Source: Tetracentron sinense (lineage: Eukaryota; Streptophyta; Magnoliopsida; Trochodendrales; Trochodendraceae). From it: a DNA stretch of 64,000 nucleotides. Every line of letters begins with the position of its first letter. Positions within the stretch are counted from its first letter, which is position 1. Location: assembly GCA_015143295.1 (NCBI GenBank), contig CM026562.1, positions 2,542,001 to 2,606,000 of the forward strand, written 5' to 3'. Under the pieces are notes generated by a model. It saw only the letters and a list, made by a program, of their open reading frames with translations. It had not been told where the DNA came from and did not search any database. Shown here in pieces: positions 11,835-24,001 of this stretch. Made by a program: the position numbers and the translations under genes.

Positions 11835-14800
11835 TCAAAGAGGAAAACAAGGTAGAGAAATACCGAATACCACTATTGAGAGCAAGTTCAGCATTTTGAT
11901 GAGTTACCCCATTAGCTGCTCTGGGTATATGTATAAACCTTATCAACCGACATTGGGAAGACAAAAGAAGAATGTCATCGAGAATAGAAGAAACTTCCCA
12001 ATGTCTGATGGTAGAGGATCCATTCAGAAAGTCAATAAACTCTTTAGAATCTGATTCGCAGATAATCTGAGGCCACTGTTTGTTTACGGCCTAAGTTAAG
12101 CCTATACGCAAAGCTTCTGTCTCGGCACACCTGGGAGACCTTCCAAACAAGCTTTTCTGTTGAGCCGAAATGATCATTCCTTGGGGGTTGCAAGCCACGA
12201 CTGCTGCTCCCGCTGCCAAGATATGAGGTAAAGCCGCACCATCATAATTAACTTTGATCCACCCCGGATCCGGGGGTTGCCATTTGATTGGTTGGAGATG
12301 GAGCATATGCGAAGAAGGGACACTGGCATTCACCCCCATCTGAATAAAAGCATGGTGAACTTTGGAAATAGCTCGATGGAGCTCAAAAGGGGCCTGATCA
12401 AAGACAATCTGGTTCCTGATTTTCCAAATGGTCCATAAAATGGTGATCAACTGGGTTGCCACCCGAAAATTGTCTTGCTGAAAGATCGTTTTATGACTCC
12501 ATTGCGTCCACCATTGGAAAAAGTCCAAACTAGATATATGGGGGTGGCTTCTGATGGATAACGGCGAGCCAAACCAAATACGGGTGGTGCATAGACATGA
12601 TATGAGTAGATGAAAAATGGTTCCGTCCTCCCCAAGACAAAGGGGGCAAAGGGGATTAACGTCCAAGTGTCTCCTATGCAATAGGTAATATATTGTGACA
12701 CGCTCTCCACATAAAAACCAGAAGCTTGGGAGGAAGGGGGATTTTCCAAAGAGATTTCCAGATGTTGCCATGAGGTTCCATCAAAGTGGAATTGGACGAA
12801 GCTTGCTAAGAAGCAATAAAAACCGATGCTAAGTGGGATGCTAATTTAACTGTGAAAACTCCCGTAGACATAAAATGCCAAATCAATTTGTCTTGCACCC
12901 GCATAGAGCTGATTGGGATTTTATATATCTCAGCAATTTCAGATTCCCTAAACAAAGACTGAAGTTTTGCCACATCCCAAGAACTCCCCGTCTGAACTCA
13001 TCAACTGAGTTGCAATGAGGCTGGCCGAAACAGGAACAATGGGTGGAAGGGGTTTGAACTGGGGAAGTGTTGGTATACAAGGGTCTTGGAAGACCCTTAT
13101 CGATTCGCCGGACCCTACCTGCCACCTGATTCCTCTGCCAAGAACCTCGCGCCCAACTAATAGACTCCTCCATGCCCAAGAGGGGCGGTAGCCTATCTTG
13201 GCCTCCAGGAAGGTTGAGCGAGGGGAATAGAGGGATTTCATAGTTTGAGCCCATAATGATTCGAGATGATTCAACAGGTGCCATCCTTGCTTAGCCAAAA
13301 GCCCCAAGTTAAAGGCGTGAAGATCGCGTAATCCCATCCCTCCCCTATCCTTAGGAAAACATAGAGATTTCTATCGAAGCCAATGGATTTTCCGAGCCAC
13401 GGATTTATGCCACCAAAATTTAGTCGTTTCAACTTCTTGATCCAGCTGAGGGGAAGTTTAAACACACTCATAGTGTAAGCAGATATGGCTTGAACAATAG
13501 CCCTGATGAGAACCCCTCTTCCCCGCTTGAGAAAGCAGCTTTGCTGTCCACCCTTGCATCCGTTGAAGAATTTTGTGTTTTAACTTATCAAAAAGTCGAA
13601 GTTTGGATCGTCCAAACTCAGAAGGGAATCCCAAGTATCTACTTGGCGGCACCAAATGACGAATATGGAGCATACGAGTGATGAGGCATCTGAAACGAGA
13701 TGGAGTGTTAGCACAGAAGGATACCCCCGATTTGTTATAATTCACTTTTTGCCCTGTAGCTGCCCCATAAGAAGAGAGAATGGCCATGAGAGTTGTGAGT
13801 TCATCCAAATTGGCTTTGAGGAAGATAATGCAATTGTCGACAAATAAGAGATGAGAGAGAATGGGAGCTGAGTGAGCTACCTTGATACCACTGAGCTGAC
13901 CTAATAAGACTTGTCGTTGGAGCAAACAAGATAAAGCTTCAGCACAGAGTAAATACAGATACGGTGATAGTGGATCACCTTGTCGAAGTCCCCTCTTTAG
14001 CTGGATGTATCCCTTCGCCTCACCATTGATCATGATAGCATAGGTTACAGTTGTAATACATTGGCTGATCCATTGATCACAAAACTCAAGCTTCTTCATC
14101 ATAGCAAACAGAAACGCCCATTCCACCCTATCATATGCGCGATTCATGTCCAATTTCACAGCCAAATGCCAGTTCGCTCCATTTTTTTTCCTTTTGAGAA
14201 AATGCTGAACTTCATGAGCCAAGATTACATTATCCATGATTTGTCTTCATCGAAAGAAAGCAGACTGAAATGGTCTGATGATGTCCTCCAAAGTTTCCCG
14301 AAAGCTAGTGGCAAGGATCTTGACTGTTATAAATCACATTACATAAGCTAATGGGTCGAAAGTTAGCTAAAGATTCAGGGTTTGGAATTTTGGGGATAAG
14401 CACAATGTGGGTGAAGTTAAGTTTTTTCAATAAAAATCCATGTTGAAAAAAACTAAGAACAACATCAGTAACATCTTTACCAATAGTACTCTAGTGTTTA
14501 TGATAGAAAGTGTTGGGCATCCCATCCGGACCCGGTGCTTTTAAGGGGCCAATGTCGAATACAACAGATCGGATTTCTTCATGTGTCATCTCCCGGCATA
14601 GGTTGATATTGTGTTGACTGGAAAGGCGGGGAGTAACTGAATCCAAAATCTCTACGAAGTCAGTCAGGTTGGATGAGGTAAAGAGCTGCTCGAAGTGTTG
14701 TATAATATGGCATTCAGTTTCATCAATTGAGGAAGTCCAAACTCCTGACTCAGTCTTAAGAATTGTCATTCGATTCCTCTATCGCCGACTTACAGTAGTG

Positions 14801-15880
14801 GTATGGAAAAACCTCGTGTTACGATCACCCAATGATAACCAATCGGCTCTGGACTTCTGTCTCCATAAGGCCTCTTCCTGATGAAATGTTTCATCAAGCT
14901 CCAAAGTTAGAACCCATCGACATTGGACTATGGTTGAAGTTTGCTCCCTGTTCTGAAGATCCATCAATGAGTTTTGTAGCTTTTGAATTCGCATGGGTAA
15001 ATAGCCAAAGGACCTCTTATTCCATCGGAGGAGATCTTCTCGACATTGAGAGATTTTACAGCAAAGTTGAAACATTTTCAAGCCAAAGCTAGGCTTCATC
15101 CAAGTGGATTTAACAATTTCCGGGCAGTCAGTAAGAGAATTCCACATTTTCTCATAACGAAACAATTTTTTCCTTTTACGAACACCGTCTTCATTGGAGA
15201 TGAAGATGGGACAGTGATCCGACCCAATGGCTGAAAGAATGGAAACCAAAGCATTGGGGTAATCCGAAATCCATTAGGGATTGACAAGACCCCTATCAAG
15301 TCTGGCCACAATGTGGAAAGGGTGGGATCGTCAGTTAGTCCAAGTAAAGCAGTGACCTTGATATTCGAGATCCAGAAGATTTGTAGAAGAGATCATATCT
15401 TGGAAATTAAATAATTAACTTGAGTCACCGAAGGAACATTACCCCCATACTTCTCTTCAGGCATTAGTATATCGTTAAAATCCCCAACACATAACCACGG
15501 CTAAGTTCGGTGTTGACCCATCATGCTGATACGTTGCCAGAGAGCCCTGCAATGTCCATAATCCATTGGGCCGTACACAAAGGATATCATTCCATTATAG
15601 TTGGAATTAGAAACTGAAGTATCAATTAAGTTAGTATCACTAGCCATGATGCGAATATCAGTAGATGAAGACCACAGAAGCACCAAACCGCCTGTAAGGC
15701 CTTCCGGGTTCACTGTGGACTGATCAAAATGAAGAAGTTGAGCCACTTGAGAAACTTTGTGTGACTTTTATTTTTAGTTTCCATGAGAAAAACAACTTGC
15801 GGCCGAAGACAAAGGACCAAGTCCTTGAGGATCCGAACTGTCTGGGGCTAGCCCAACCCCTGACAGTCCTTGAGAGGGAC
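11835..15880 (-). pseudogene. LINE ORF2 (endonuclease, reverse transcriptase, RNase H), degenerate
   Basis: The endonuclease begins near 15880 (CQGLG...PQTVRILKD, FLMETKN) and continues through GGLVLLW (near 15690) and IGSDHCPIF (near 15215). The reverse transcriptase spans about 14770-13270: APGPDGMP near 14540, AVKLDMNRAYDRVEW near 14140, GLRQGDPLSPYL near 13980. The catalytic box reads FVDN where (F/Y)ADD is expected, so the second aspartate is lost. The zinc-binding reverse transcriptase C-terminal domain (GERVTIYYLLHRR, CPLC, IFHLLISC) is at 12770-12580. An RNase H domain with D (VNYDGA), E (CAETEA) and D (CESDS) runs from 12250 to about 11850. At least five in-frame TAG and one TGA codons, plus frameshifts, break the frame. 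Confidence 0.9.
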
Positions 15881-16556
15881 TACTCCTTGGCAGCCGCCCC
15901 TGAGGAAATTGGTGAGGAGGTTTTGATAGAACCTCCATGAAAAGAGCCCGGGCTCTGGAATCCCTGATGTTCGGTATCTGGGTGGTAGTGTTCCGATGAA
16001 GACAACTCTAGAGAGATTGTCAAACGAGGTGGTTGGGCTCGAAAAGAACTAGTCTTTGGGTTTTGGTCTGGCCCATGAGTAGAGATCGGATCCAGTGGGT
16101 ACGTATTTCTGAGTGGTTCGATCTATGTTAGATGGGTAAAGTAGAGGAGATGGTCGCGGGTTGAGTGGATGTTATGTTGGGATGACTCCGAGGCCACATA
16201 GTCAACATTGGGTGAGCTGGCAAGAGAGTCGTTAACGAAAGTGATGGCTAAATTTTTGGGATGAGGTGGAGGCCAGACATCACTATCCGGATGTTTGCAC
16301 TAAAGGTTCTTATTCTGGGTAATCCCCACAGAATCATGAGATGATGATAGATCAATAATAAGACGATGGGCCACCTAGCCCAAAGAAATGACCGTTTCTG
16401 TATGATAAATCACAGGTGTTTTGGAATGCACACTTGTCACCTCTGACTCTCTGTTATCTGAAAAATTTGTATGCTTCAATACAGGTTGTGGTGGTCCTTT
16501 GATAGGGTTGGTCGGCCTGTCTTATAGGACCTCCATTGCTGAGTAGCTTGAAACGC
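15881..16556 (-). other. LINE segment between ORF2 and the LTR insertion, degenerate
   Basis: By position this should be the C-terminal part of ORF1 and the inter-ORF region of the LINE. No long frame or recognisable motif remains. It ends at the 5-bp duplication cgatc (16557-16561) of the LTR element. Confidence 0.5.
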
Positions 16557-16561
16557 CGATC

Positions 16562-16965
16562 TGTAAGATTTTCTATAAGGTTTATGGTCTTGTAATGTTC
16601 ATGGTCCAAACCCGGATAAAGTCTACTCTAGTTAAGGTTTCAGTTGTAGCCAAACAGTGGTGTTTTATGCATTAATTAAGTACATCGGGTGATAAGGATG
16701 GTCTATAGTCTCCTTGATGGGTTAGGACTCTAATGACCTAAACCCTATAGTATAAGTAATACATATAGGCTATCGGTCCCAGATCCAACTCCTAAGAAAG
16801 CCTGCAGAAAAGCATCTTCCCCATCAAGAGCAAAGGAGTCATGGAATCTGAAGACCGTGTGCTTTATCGGCATCAACAACAAAAGGTTCTTCTCTCAATT
16901 TTCAATGGCCGACTCAGGTATGTGATTCTTGAATCTTTGATTGACTAGATCCAGAAAATATAACA
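16562..16965 (+). repeat. 5' LTR (404 bp) of the young Copia-derived element
   Basis: It begins TGTAAGATTTTC and ends AAATATAACA. Compared base by base with the copy at 22873-23276 it differs at two positions: ctcta/ctcca, and gctttat/gcttcat. Confidence 0.95.
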
Positions 16966-16967
16966 TG

Positions 16968-16980
16968 TGGTATCAGAGCC
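16968..16980 (+). promoter_or_regulatory. Primer binding site, tRNA-iMet type
   Basis: The sequence TGGTATCAGAGCC starts two bases after the 5' LTR. It matches the primer site widely used by plant Copia elements. Confidence 0.9.
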
Positions 16981-19900
16981 AGGGTGCTCAATCAAGTTCA
17001 AGAATGCATAAAGTTATTTCTATTAATTTTTAATAGGATTTACATTATTTTTCTGATGAAATTAGTTCGATTTTTTACGAGATTTTATAGGTTTTCCGGC
17101 GAAAACTCATCGCCGGAGAACCATGGTCGGCCTTTCCTATATAGCGTTATTATGGGGCTAATTTGTAGGTTCACTGTTTCAATTTTGGGGTTTAGAATAA
17201 AAGGGTTCTCGGTTTTCCGGCGATTACGCCGGTTGCCGGAGATCAAATACCTCAAATAAAGTTGAAAGTTTTTTTTTAATTTAATGGATTTTATTTTGAA
17301 ACCCTCCTAGATCGGATCTGAGACTGGAATAGTGAGTTTTCAAAAAAAAAAAAAAAGGGTTTCTCGGCCGATTTCAGTTGGACGGCAATTATGCCGGCAT
17401 CCATCCCCGGAGAAGGATTCCGGCAGCAGGGTTTTGGTCGCCGTATTCAGGCCGTCATTTTGGCACCGGCGGCAGCCGGTAGGGCCCCCAACAAAGGGGA
17501 ACCGGGCTACGGTTTCGGTTTGAAAAACAAAAGGGGTTGGGAAGACGAATCCACGAGGGGCAACCCGACCCCTTGACCCGATCCGAATTTTTAACCCGAA
17601 CCGAGTGGTACCCGACCTGGATATAACAGGTCATAACCCGACCCGAATACCCATACCGGCTCGCTGGACCGGTTCAACCGGATTGCGGCTGGACCAGGCC
17701 GGACCGAGCCCCGTCCAGACCGGACCGCGTGTTGACGTCGAACCGCGCGCGCGTGACCTGCAAATCGAGCGTGAAGCGCACGCCCTGTGCGTGAAGCGCA
17801 CGTGCTGCGCGTGAAGGGCACTCCAGTACCCCTGTTGCTAATCCCTGCGCGTGCCAGCGTGTCCGACACATTTTTTGCGCGTGTCCAGGGTCCCCTGGCT
17901 TAATTTTGTCAGTAAAACCTTATTCCAGGGTCCATTTTAGTTAATTTGTCTTCTATAGAGGACTTTTATGGTATTAAGTGCTCAAATAGAGCTATTTTTT
18001 TTAATTTTGAACCTACCTTTGATGCCTAATTTGGTTTTTGGGAATTCCAGAAAACTTTTCAAGCTTAAAGTAACTCTTGGACCATCCCTAAAGTATTCTT
18101 TGTAAATATCTGGGGTTTATTTTAGCTGATTGTGCCTCTATAAAGACCTTATGTGACATTAAGTGCCTAATATAACTAATTTTCAATTCTAGACCTACTT
18201 TTATGCATATTCTAGTATCTGGGCGCCCCGGAGAGATTTTATGGTTAAATTAATATTTTCAATTGCCTATAAAGTAATTGAATGCATAAATAAAGTATGT
18301 TTGGTGATTGTTTAATGAGCTTTAAGGTTTTCCGGTCTATTGATTTGGGAAAATGGGGGAACACATGATTAAGTTCATTTGTGCATTCAGAATGACACCA
18401 ATATAGTTTTTAACTCTTACGGACTTCAGGCACTAATTGATTGCACACTTGGTGTAATCTTTTGAATATAAAGTATTTTCATAAACAAATTTTTTGGGGC
18501 TAAGACATGTTTATTTGCGTTTCAACATATATGGACATGACTACTTAGTATAATATGCATGATATATTTTGTTCAACAAATTATTTGAAGTTCAAGGCCT
18601 TAAATGCATGATGATTTCTTGTACAAAACTGAATTCTTGTTTGTTTTTAAAAATTCATGAATTGCATTATCGTTGTGTTTTCCAATGCATGTTATAAATT
18701 ATGTTCTTTTAATTTAATATCATGTGGAATACGAGATTTCTATGAATATGTTATAATGTTCATTGATACATGTTTATTTAAACAATCAATAATTCCTTGG
18801 GGTATGGAATTTTAGGCAACTCCTTATTTGGAACCAACCAGATTGAAATGGTCGTGTTAGTCACCAAAGTGGCCTCGATCAGAAAAATTTGGGTGGCGTT
18901 CAAATGTGCATGGTTGTATGATTATTTGCTATATATTGAAAAGGGAGTGCCATAAGGTTTTGCGTTTGATTGTTATAGGGTGGTGATCAAGCCCAAAGGT
19001 GGGTCATCATCTTGTACAATTCAAATGGAGCAGGAAGGTTGGTGTGACATTGCAGACTAGAGGAGTTTAGGCCCAAAGGCTTAAAGTTTTCGAAATTTGT
19101 AGTGTTCATGATCAACTTGTCTTGTGGTGAAGTTAATTCACCAAATGAGATGAGCTAATCGCATGTTGCATTTTCGGCCCAAAGGAGGGAATGTGATGAT
19201 GCAAATAGCTATCTCACCAGAGGATGTATTTAAAATATTATAGTCACTCTGGATTGTCTGATTGATACCCCATCAGTTAGATGTATTTTTACATCAATAA
19301 AAGCATTAAATAAAGATAATGATTCATGCATAAGGATATTAAGATTCAAACTTTTATGTGAGCCTTTTTAATTTATATACAGAAATTAAATCTTCTCTTA
19401 CAGATAATTGTTACTCTATGGGCGCTGAAAGTATTAAGTTATGCTGACCTTAGGTAAACAAAACTAAGACTTAGTCATTTTAAGGATGAAAGTAAGAAAT
19501 GTGTAATTAAAGATAAGTTAAAGGTTAGGGCTAAGCATTAGGAATGAAAAATGTCAATAGACTGAATTTGAAAACTGTGAATGATCAATATAAAAGGTTA
19601 TTTATGGAAGAATTCCTAATATTATATAAGGTATTATTTGATAAGGTGACAAGTTCAATGATTATTTTATTTGAGAATCATAAGTGTTTATCTAAGTCAA
19701 TTGACTTATGTTTGATATGATGAATTCATGGAAACATCCTAAATAAAGATTGCAAATATGAATTCATTGAGATAATGGTCAACATAAAGTTGATGTTGTA
19801 GTTTAAGTTTGAATCTCTCCATGTGTACTTTAACCAATCTGTAACTAACCTAAAGTGCATAAAGGAAAAATGGATAAAGTGTAAATATATTTACATCCAT

Positions 19901-21300
19901 ATAAGTTCAGGATGAGAATAAATTACAGTATTAAAGTCTACAAAGCTCATAAGGTAATGAACGATTAACGTTACCAATTCACATTCGTGATATCTTAGAG
20001 AGATTCATCAGAATTGAAAATAAAAAGGTTGAGAGAAATCATTGATAAAGAAATATAGATTAAATGATAATATTCACACAGTTTATTAGATTTAAATATG
20101 GTAAGGGGATCATTTCTTTATCAATTTATTAATGCATCATATTATTAAAATTCATGGTTTGTAAAGTGAAAATACATTGACATTAAAATATAATATTTTA
20201 ATAATGTATTCAAGGTGATGCGATAAAGTAATTTTGAAATGTAAAAATTTCAATCTGAAGATTTGTTTGATAGCATTAAGTAAAGAAAATTTAAAGGCTT
20301 CAAAGAAATTTTCTCTCTACAAATACTAATACAATGACCTATATAGATATTTGTAATTGATTTTCTCTCTTTCATGAGGTATAATGATGTTTCATTAATC
20401 TATATATATAGATATCAAAGTTTGGATTTTGTTTATGATCCATAAAGATAAAGTTCATAATCTTCTCAGTAGAAAGATCTAAGTTGTGAAATATAATATA
20501 AAGTAAAGATTAAAGGTTGTTTACTTAGTATCTTCAAGATTATGAGATACTTAAAATACTATTTAATCATTTAAGAACATAATGAACAATTTAAAGGGAA
20601 AACTATGTTGTCAAAAGTCATGAACAATTATTCATTTATGCTAGCATTCCTATATGGAAATACTTTAAAGGCTACATTGTATATTTCATATTAAGTTCCT
20701 CATAAAGTAATATTCAAGACACCATTAAGTGTTGTAAAATGAGGAAAATTTCAAGAAACAAAGTTGCTTCTTTATCAGACATTTAAAGAAATTAAGGAAT
20801 ATATATATCATCTAGTCTCTCTCGAAACACTCACATATTTGAGATTAAAAAATGTGAAATGTTAAAAATTGCGATAACAATGGGAGTATAAAGTCTCTAC
20901 CTATTAAGTGTAAGGATAGCCACATTTCAGTCTATCAATTGGCTTAAAGAAGTGATGTTGTGTCACACCTAAAGTCTCTTATTTTGATAGTTGATGGTCA
21001 TCATATAAAGTTTTGAGGTGCTGTTATCTCCCATTCGGTCTAATTTGTTTCGTCAGAAGTTAAGACATGTTTGATGATGTTTTGAAGAGAAGACATACAA
21101 ATCTAATGATCTTGTATATTAGCTCAAAAGTTAGTACTTGATTTTGAGAATAAAGATGATATATTACTTTTCATCAGGATAGGGGAAGTATTATGTTGAT
21201 TATAACATGAAATCCATGAAGAAAAGTAATATTTTAAACTTAATAGAGTTATATCTAATAAACATTAGAAGAATGTTCCCACTCAACGTTCTTCATAAGG
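16981..21300 (+). other. Leader and decayed internal region of the young Copia-derived element
   Basis: The first 900 bp contain an unusually GC-rich island (about 17340-17880) with repeated CGTGAAGCGCACG-like units near 17765-17815. The rest is AT-rich. No gag, protease or integrase motif could be read. Confidence 0.5.
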
Positions 21301-22350
21301 AGGTGTATACAAAATGATGAAAGTTCTTAGAAAGAAGATAATGAGTATGAAGTTTGTAAGTTCAGGAAGTTTGCATAAGGTTTTGAGCAAACAATCAAGT
21401 GAATACTTCTTTCAATTTTAGGGTGAACATTATAGTTGAGTACATCAACATTAAGGTCAGTGGGAGAAAATATACTTTGATTACATATCATAAAATTGTG
21501 ACATTAAGGATTTAGAGATGTGTCATTTAGGTTCACCATTATAAATCCCCATTCATTGATCTCATGACCTCTTGTAATTGTAACAGAAATTTTTTTTATT
21601 TAGAAAGTTCTAAGGATGATTGGTATGTCACATTAAGCTCCTAAAGAGAAATCTGTATTATGAACTATAGGTTGACTTGTCAGAGTGCCCTAAAACTTAG
21701 GTTAAAATTTGTGTTATAAAGTTTCATTATTGCACTTCGATTGAAGAGTCTTGTGGATAAACAGGTCTTCACTCGTTCGAATATATCTCATGCAGTTAAA
21801 TAAAGTTCCTATTTTGAGTTGTGATATATTTGAGTGTTAGACCATTAAGATAGTTATAGAGTAATTGTAGAAGATTAAAGTATATTAGCTCACATCATGG
21901 TATTGATACCCCTCAGGTTATCGGGTATTCAGGCTCAGATTGTGCTGGACGTCTGAACATCAAGTAGTCGACATTGGGTTTTATTCCTATTGGCTGTGAT
22001 ATTGCTATCTAGTGAAAAGTATAATGCTTTTCAGTATGGAATCGTCGACTAGGCAGGCAGGATACATGACTTGTTATAAGGTTTTTGAACAAGTTATGTG
22101 ATTGCGGAGTTTTATCTCAGGGCTCTAGGTCTTCAGTTTTATTACTAGGCTGTTGGATATAATTCTGCATCAGTTTACTTCTCTCAAAACAATAAGACTT
22201 AAAGTTAGTCCAAACACATGCGCGTAAGGTGTCTTGTTGTGAGAGAGAAGGTTAGAGAACATAAAGTGTCTGAACCATTAACCATAAAGTTGAATCATAA
22301 GGTATTTTAGAGTTTGTCCAAAATGAGACTGAAAGACAGCTTGGATTCAT
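21301..22350 (+). pseudogene. Copia pol remnant (reverse transcriptase and RNase H)
   Basis: Short matches to Copia pol appear in collinear order on the plus strand. Near 21330-21420 an RT-like EVCKFRK stretch occurs, and near 21455-21480 KVSGRKYTL stands where the polymerase catalytic box should follow but is absent. Near 21920-21990 GYSGSDCAGRLN is typical of RNase H. Near 22165-22250 there is SVYFSQNNK, then VVREKVREHKV. Stops and indels are frequent, so no protein can be made. Its degeneracy contrasts with the nearly identical LTRs. Confidence 0.75.
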
Positions 22351-22872
22351 TTGGTTAGTGGGAGTATGTTGCTAGCATTTCAGTTACAGATAAAAAGTTC
22401 TCTACTACAGTTATTGAGATTTGCCTATTAATTTGTTCTAATCAGAACAATATAGCGATGCTTCACTCTGCATTTCCATTTTGTGTTAAATGGTGTTTTA
22501 AATTTGCAGATTAAGTGACCAAGGCAAATTTTGAGGATCGAATTTTGGGATGTGTGAGGTCAGCACATCATAAGGTTATAATGCTTGAAACTAGGGAAAA
22601 TGAGGGTACTAGTATAGTGACCATGGAATGGTGTCATGTCGTAAGTTGATATGATGGCCTCCGTGATCCGGTATTAGTGTTTTCATTTGTCTAGGTTTTG
22701 TTCACCACATTTATGTATATTGGCTTAACTATTTGGAGTATGTTTTCAGTGTGGCCACACGTCTGTTGTTTTCAAAATTGAGTCGTTTATCCGGGAGAGT
22801 CATTTTAAAAGAATTTTCCGCATAAATAAAATGTTTTCTCTTTTGATGATCATTACAGACCAAGTGGGAGAA

Positions 22873-23276
22873 TGTAAGATTTTCTATAAGGTTTATGGTC
22901 TTGTAATGTTCATGGTCCAAACCCGGATAAAGTCTACTCCAGTTAAGGTTTCAGTTGTAGCCAAACAGTGGTGTTTTATGCATTAATTAAGTACATCGGG
23001 TGATAAGGATGGTCTATAGTCTCCTTGATGGGTTAGGACTCTAATGACCTAAACCCTATAGTATAAGTAATACATATAGGCTATCGGTCCCAGATCCAAC
23101 TCCTAAGAAAGCCTGCAGAAAAGCATCTTCCCCATCAAGAGCAAAGGAGTCATGGAATCTGAAGACCGTGTGCTTCATCGGCATCAACAACAAAAGGTTC
23201 TTCTCTCAATTTTCAATGGCCGACTCAGGTATGTGATTCTTGAATCTTTGATTGACTAGATCCAGAAAATATAACA
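22873..23276 (+). repeat. 3' LTR (404 bp) of the young Copia-derived element
   Basis: Same length and ends as the 5' LTR with two differences. It is preceded by the purine tract at 22862-22872 and followed by the duplicated cgatc. Confidence 0.95.
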
Positions 23277-23281
23277 CGATC

Positions 23282-23988
23282 ATCTTCTCCGAGTCGTTGT
23301 GCTCAGTTAAAATTCCGACAAGCGGCCAGCTATTGTAGTGAAGAATTCTGCCCGAAGCCAAGGGCCAAACAGGGCCACCGTAGGTGCCGAAAACTCCCCC
23401 CCCCCTTGGCCGTGGAAACATGATATGGGCAATGACGTTCATCATGACTCAACTGACCACACCAGTAGCAACATAGGGGAAGTTTTTCATAGGTTAGAGG
23501 AAATATGGCAGGTGGTTCGTCCGGCATGTTGAGGCAGACATAGGGGAGCAAAGGCTCTGAAACCTCACAAAGGATGCAGATACGTAAGAATTTGCCTCGT
23601 ATAGGCCCTTTGCCGGACAAATCTACCTCCTCAAAAATTCCGCATCTCTTAGCTATGACTTGACCAACTTCGGGGGTGAGATATTCTAGTGGGAGGCCAT
23701 GAGCCTTCACCCATACTGGTAGGCTAGTAAGTTTTAGAGTATCCACCTGAATACCAGGTTTCCATTTTAGCATCAACAATGGATGCCCGTTAAAGGGCCA
23801 GGGTTGGTACTGGAAAACTCAATCAACCGCCGTCTGAGAAGAAACTTGAATAGGATAAAATCATTTTCAAGATCCACTGCACTCACCGGATGTTTGGAGT
23901 TCCAAGCTCGAATGATAGTATTTTTCGCCACCGTCAAGTTGATAGGTCTGTCAGTGAAGAACTTTCGGATGATACTGTTTTTGAACTC
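23282..23988 (-). pseudogene. LINE ORF1, 5' portion (DUF4283-like domain plus zinc knuckle)
   Basis: From 23988 the minus strand reads FKNSIIRKFFTDRPIN, then RAWNSKHPVSAVDL, typical of the DUF4283-type domain in plant L1 ORF1 proteins. After a frameshift near 23780 it continues LPVWVKAHGLPLEYL and a CCHC knuckle, C-X2-C-X4-H-X4-C (CYWCGQLSHDERHC), near 23430-23470. The protein binds the LINE RNA. The reading is lost downstream and then cut by the LTR element at 23281; the remaining ORF1 tail should lie in 15880-16556, where I see only degenerate sequence. Confidence 0.82.
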
Positions 23989-24001
23989 CTCGGGGAGAAT
24001 T

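Larger units (their letters stand above)
16562..23276 (+). mobile_element. Young non-autonomous Copia-derived LTR retrotransposon
   Basis: It is 6,715 bp, bounded by 404-bp LTRs that start TG and end CA, with target duplication cgatc at 16557-16561 and 23277-23281. Right after the 5' LTR, TGGTATCAGAGCC matches the usual initiator-methionine tRNA primer site of Copia elements. A purine tract (agtgggagaa) precedes the 3' LTR. The LTRs differ at only two positions, both T/C. The interior has no long frame, yet plus-strand Copia remnants are legible: reverse transcriptase near 21330-21420 (EVCKFRKF) and RNase H near 21920-22260. It must therefore have been copied by proteins supplied in trans. 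Confidence 0.9.
11750..23988 (-). mobile_element. 5'-truncated L1-type LINE, interrupted by an LTR element
   Basis: The minus-strand order is ORF1 (nucleic-acid binding), endonuclease, reverse transcriptase, zinc-binding domain and RNase H, ending in a poly(A) that reads as a T run at 11748-11757. The target duplication is ctcggggacaatt (11737-11749) against ctcggggagaatt (23989-24001), one mismatch in 13, placed inside the MITE. The 5' junction falls within ORF1, so the copy was truncated on insertion, as LINEs commonly are. Removing the LTR insertion (16557-23281 including one duplicate) leaves about 5.5 kb. Several premature stops and a mutated polymerase motif mean it is dead. Confidence 0.9.

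Noticed and set aside
17332-17871. Overlapping GC-rich frames on both strands
   Set aside because: They arise from a GC-rich leader with short repeats inside an LTR element and share no domain features.
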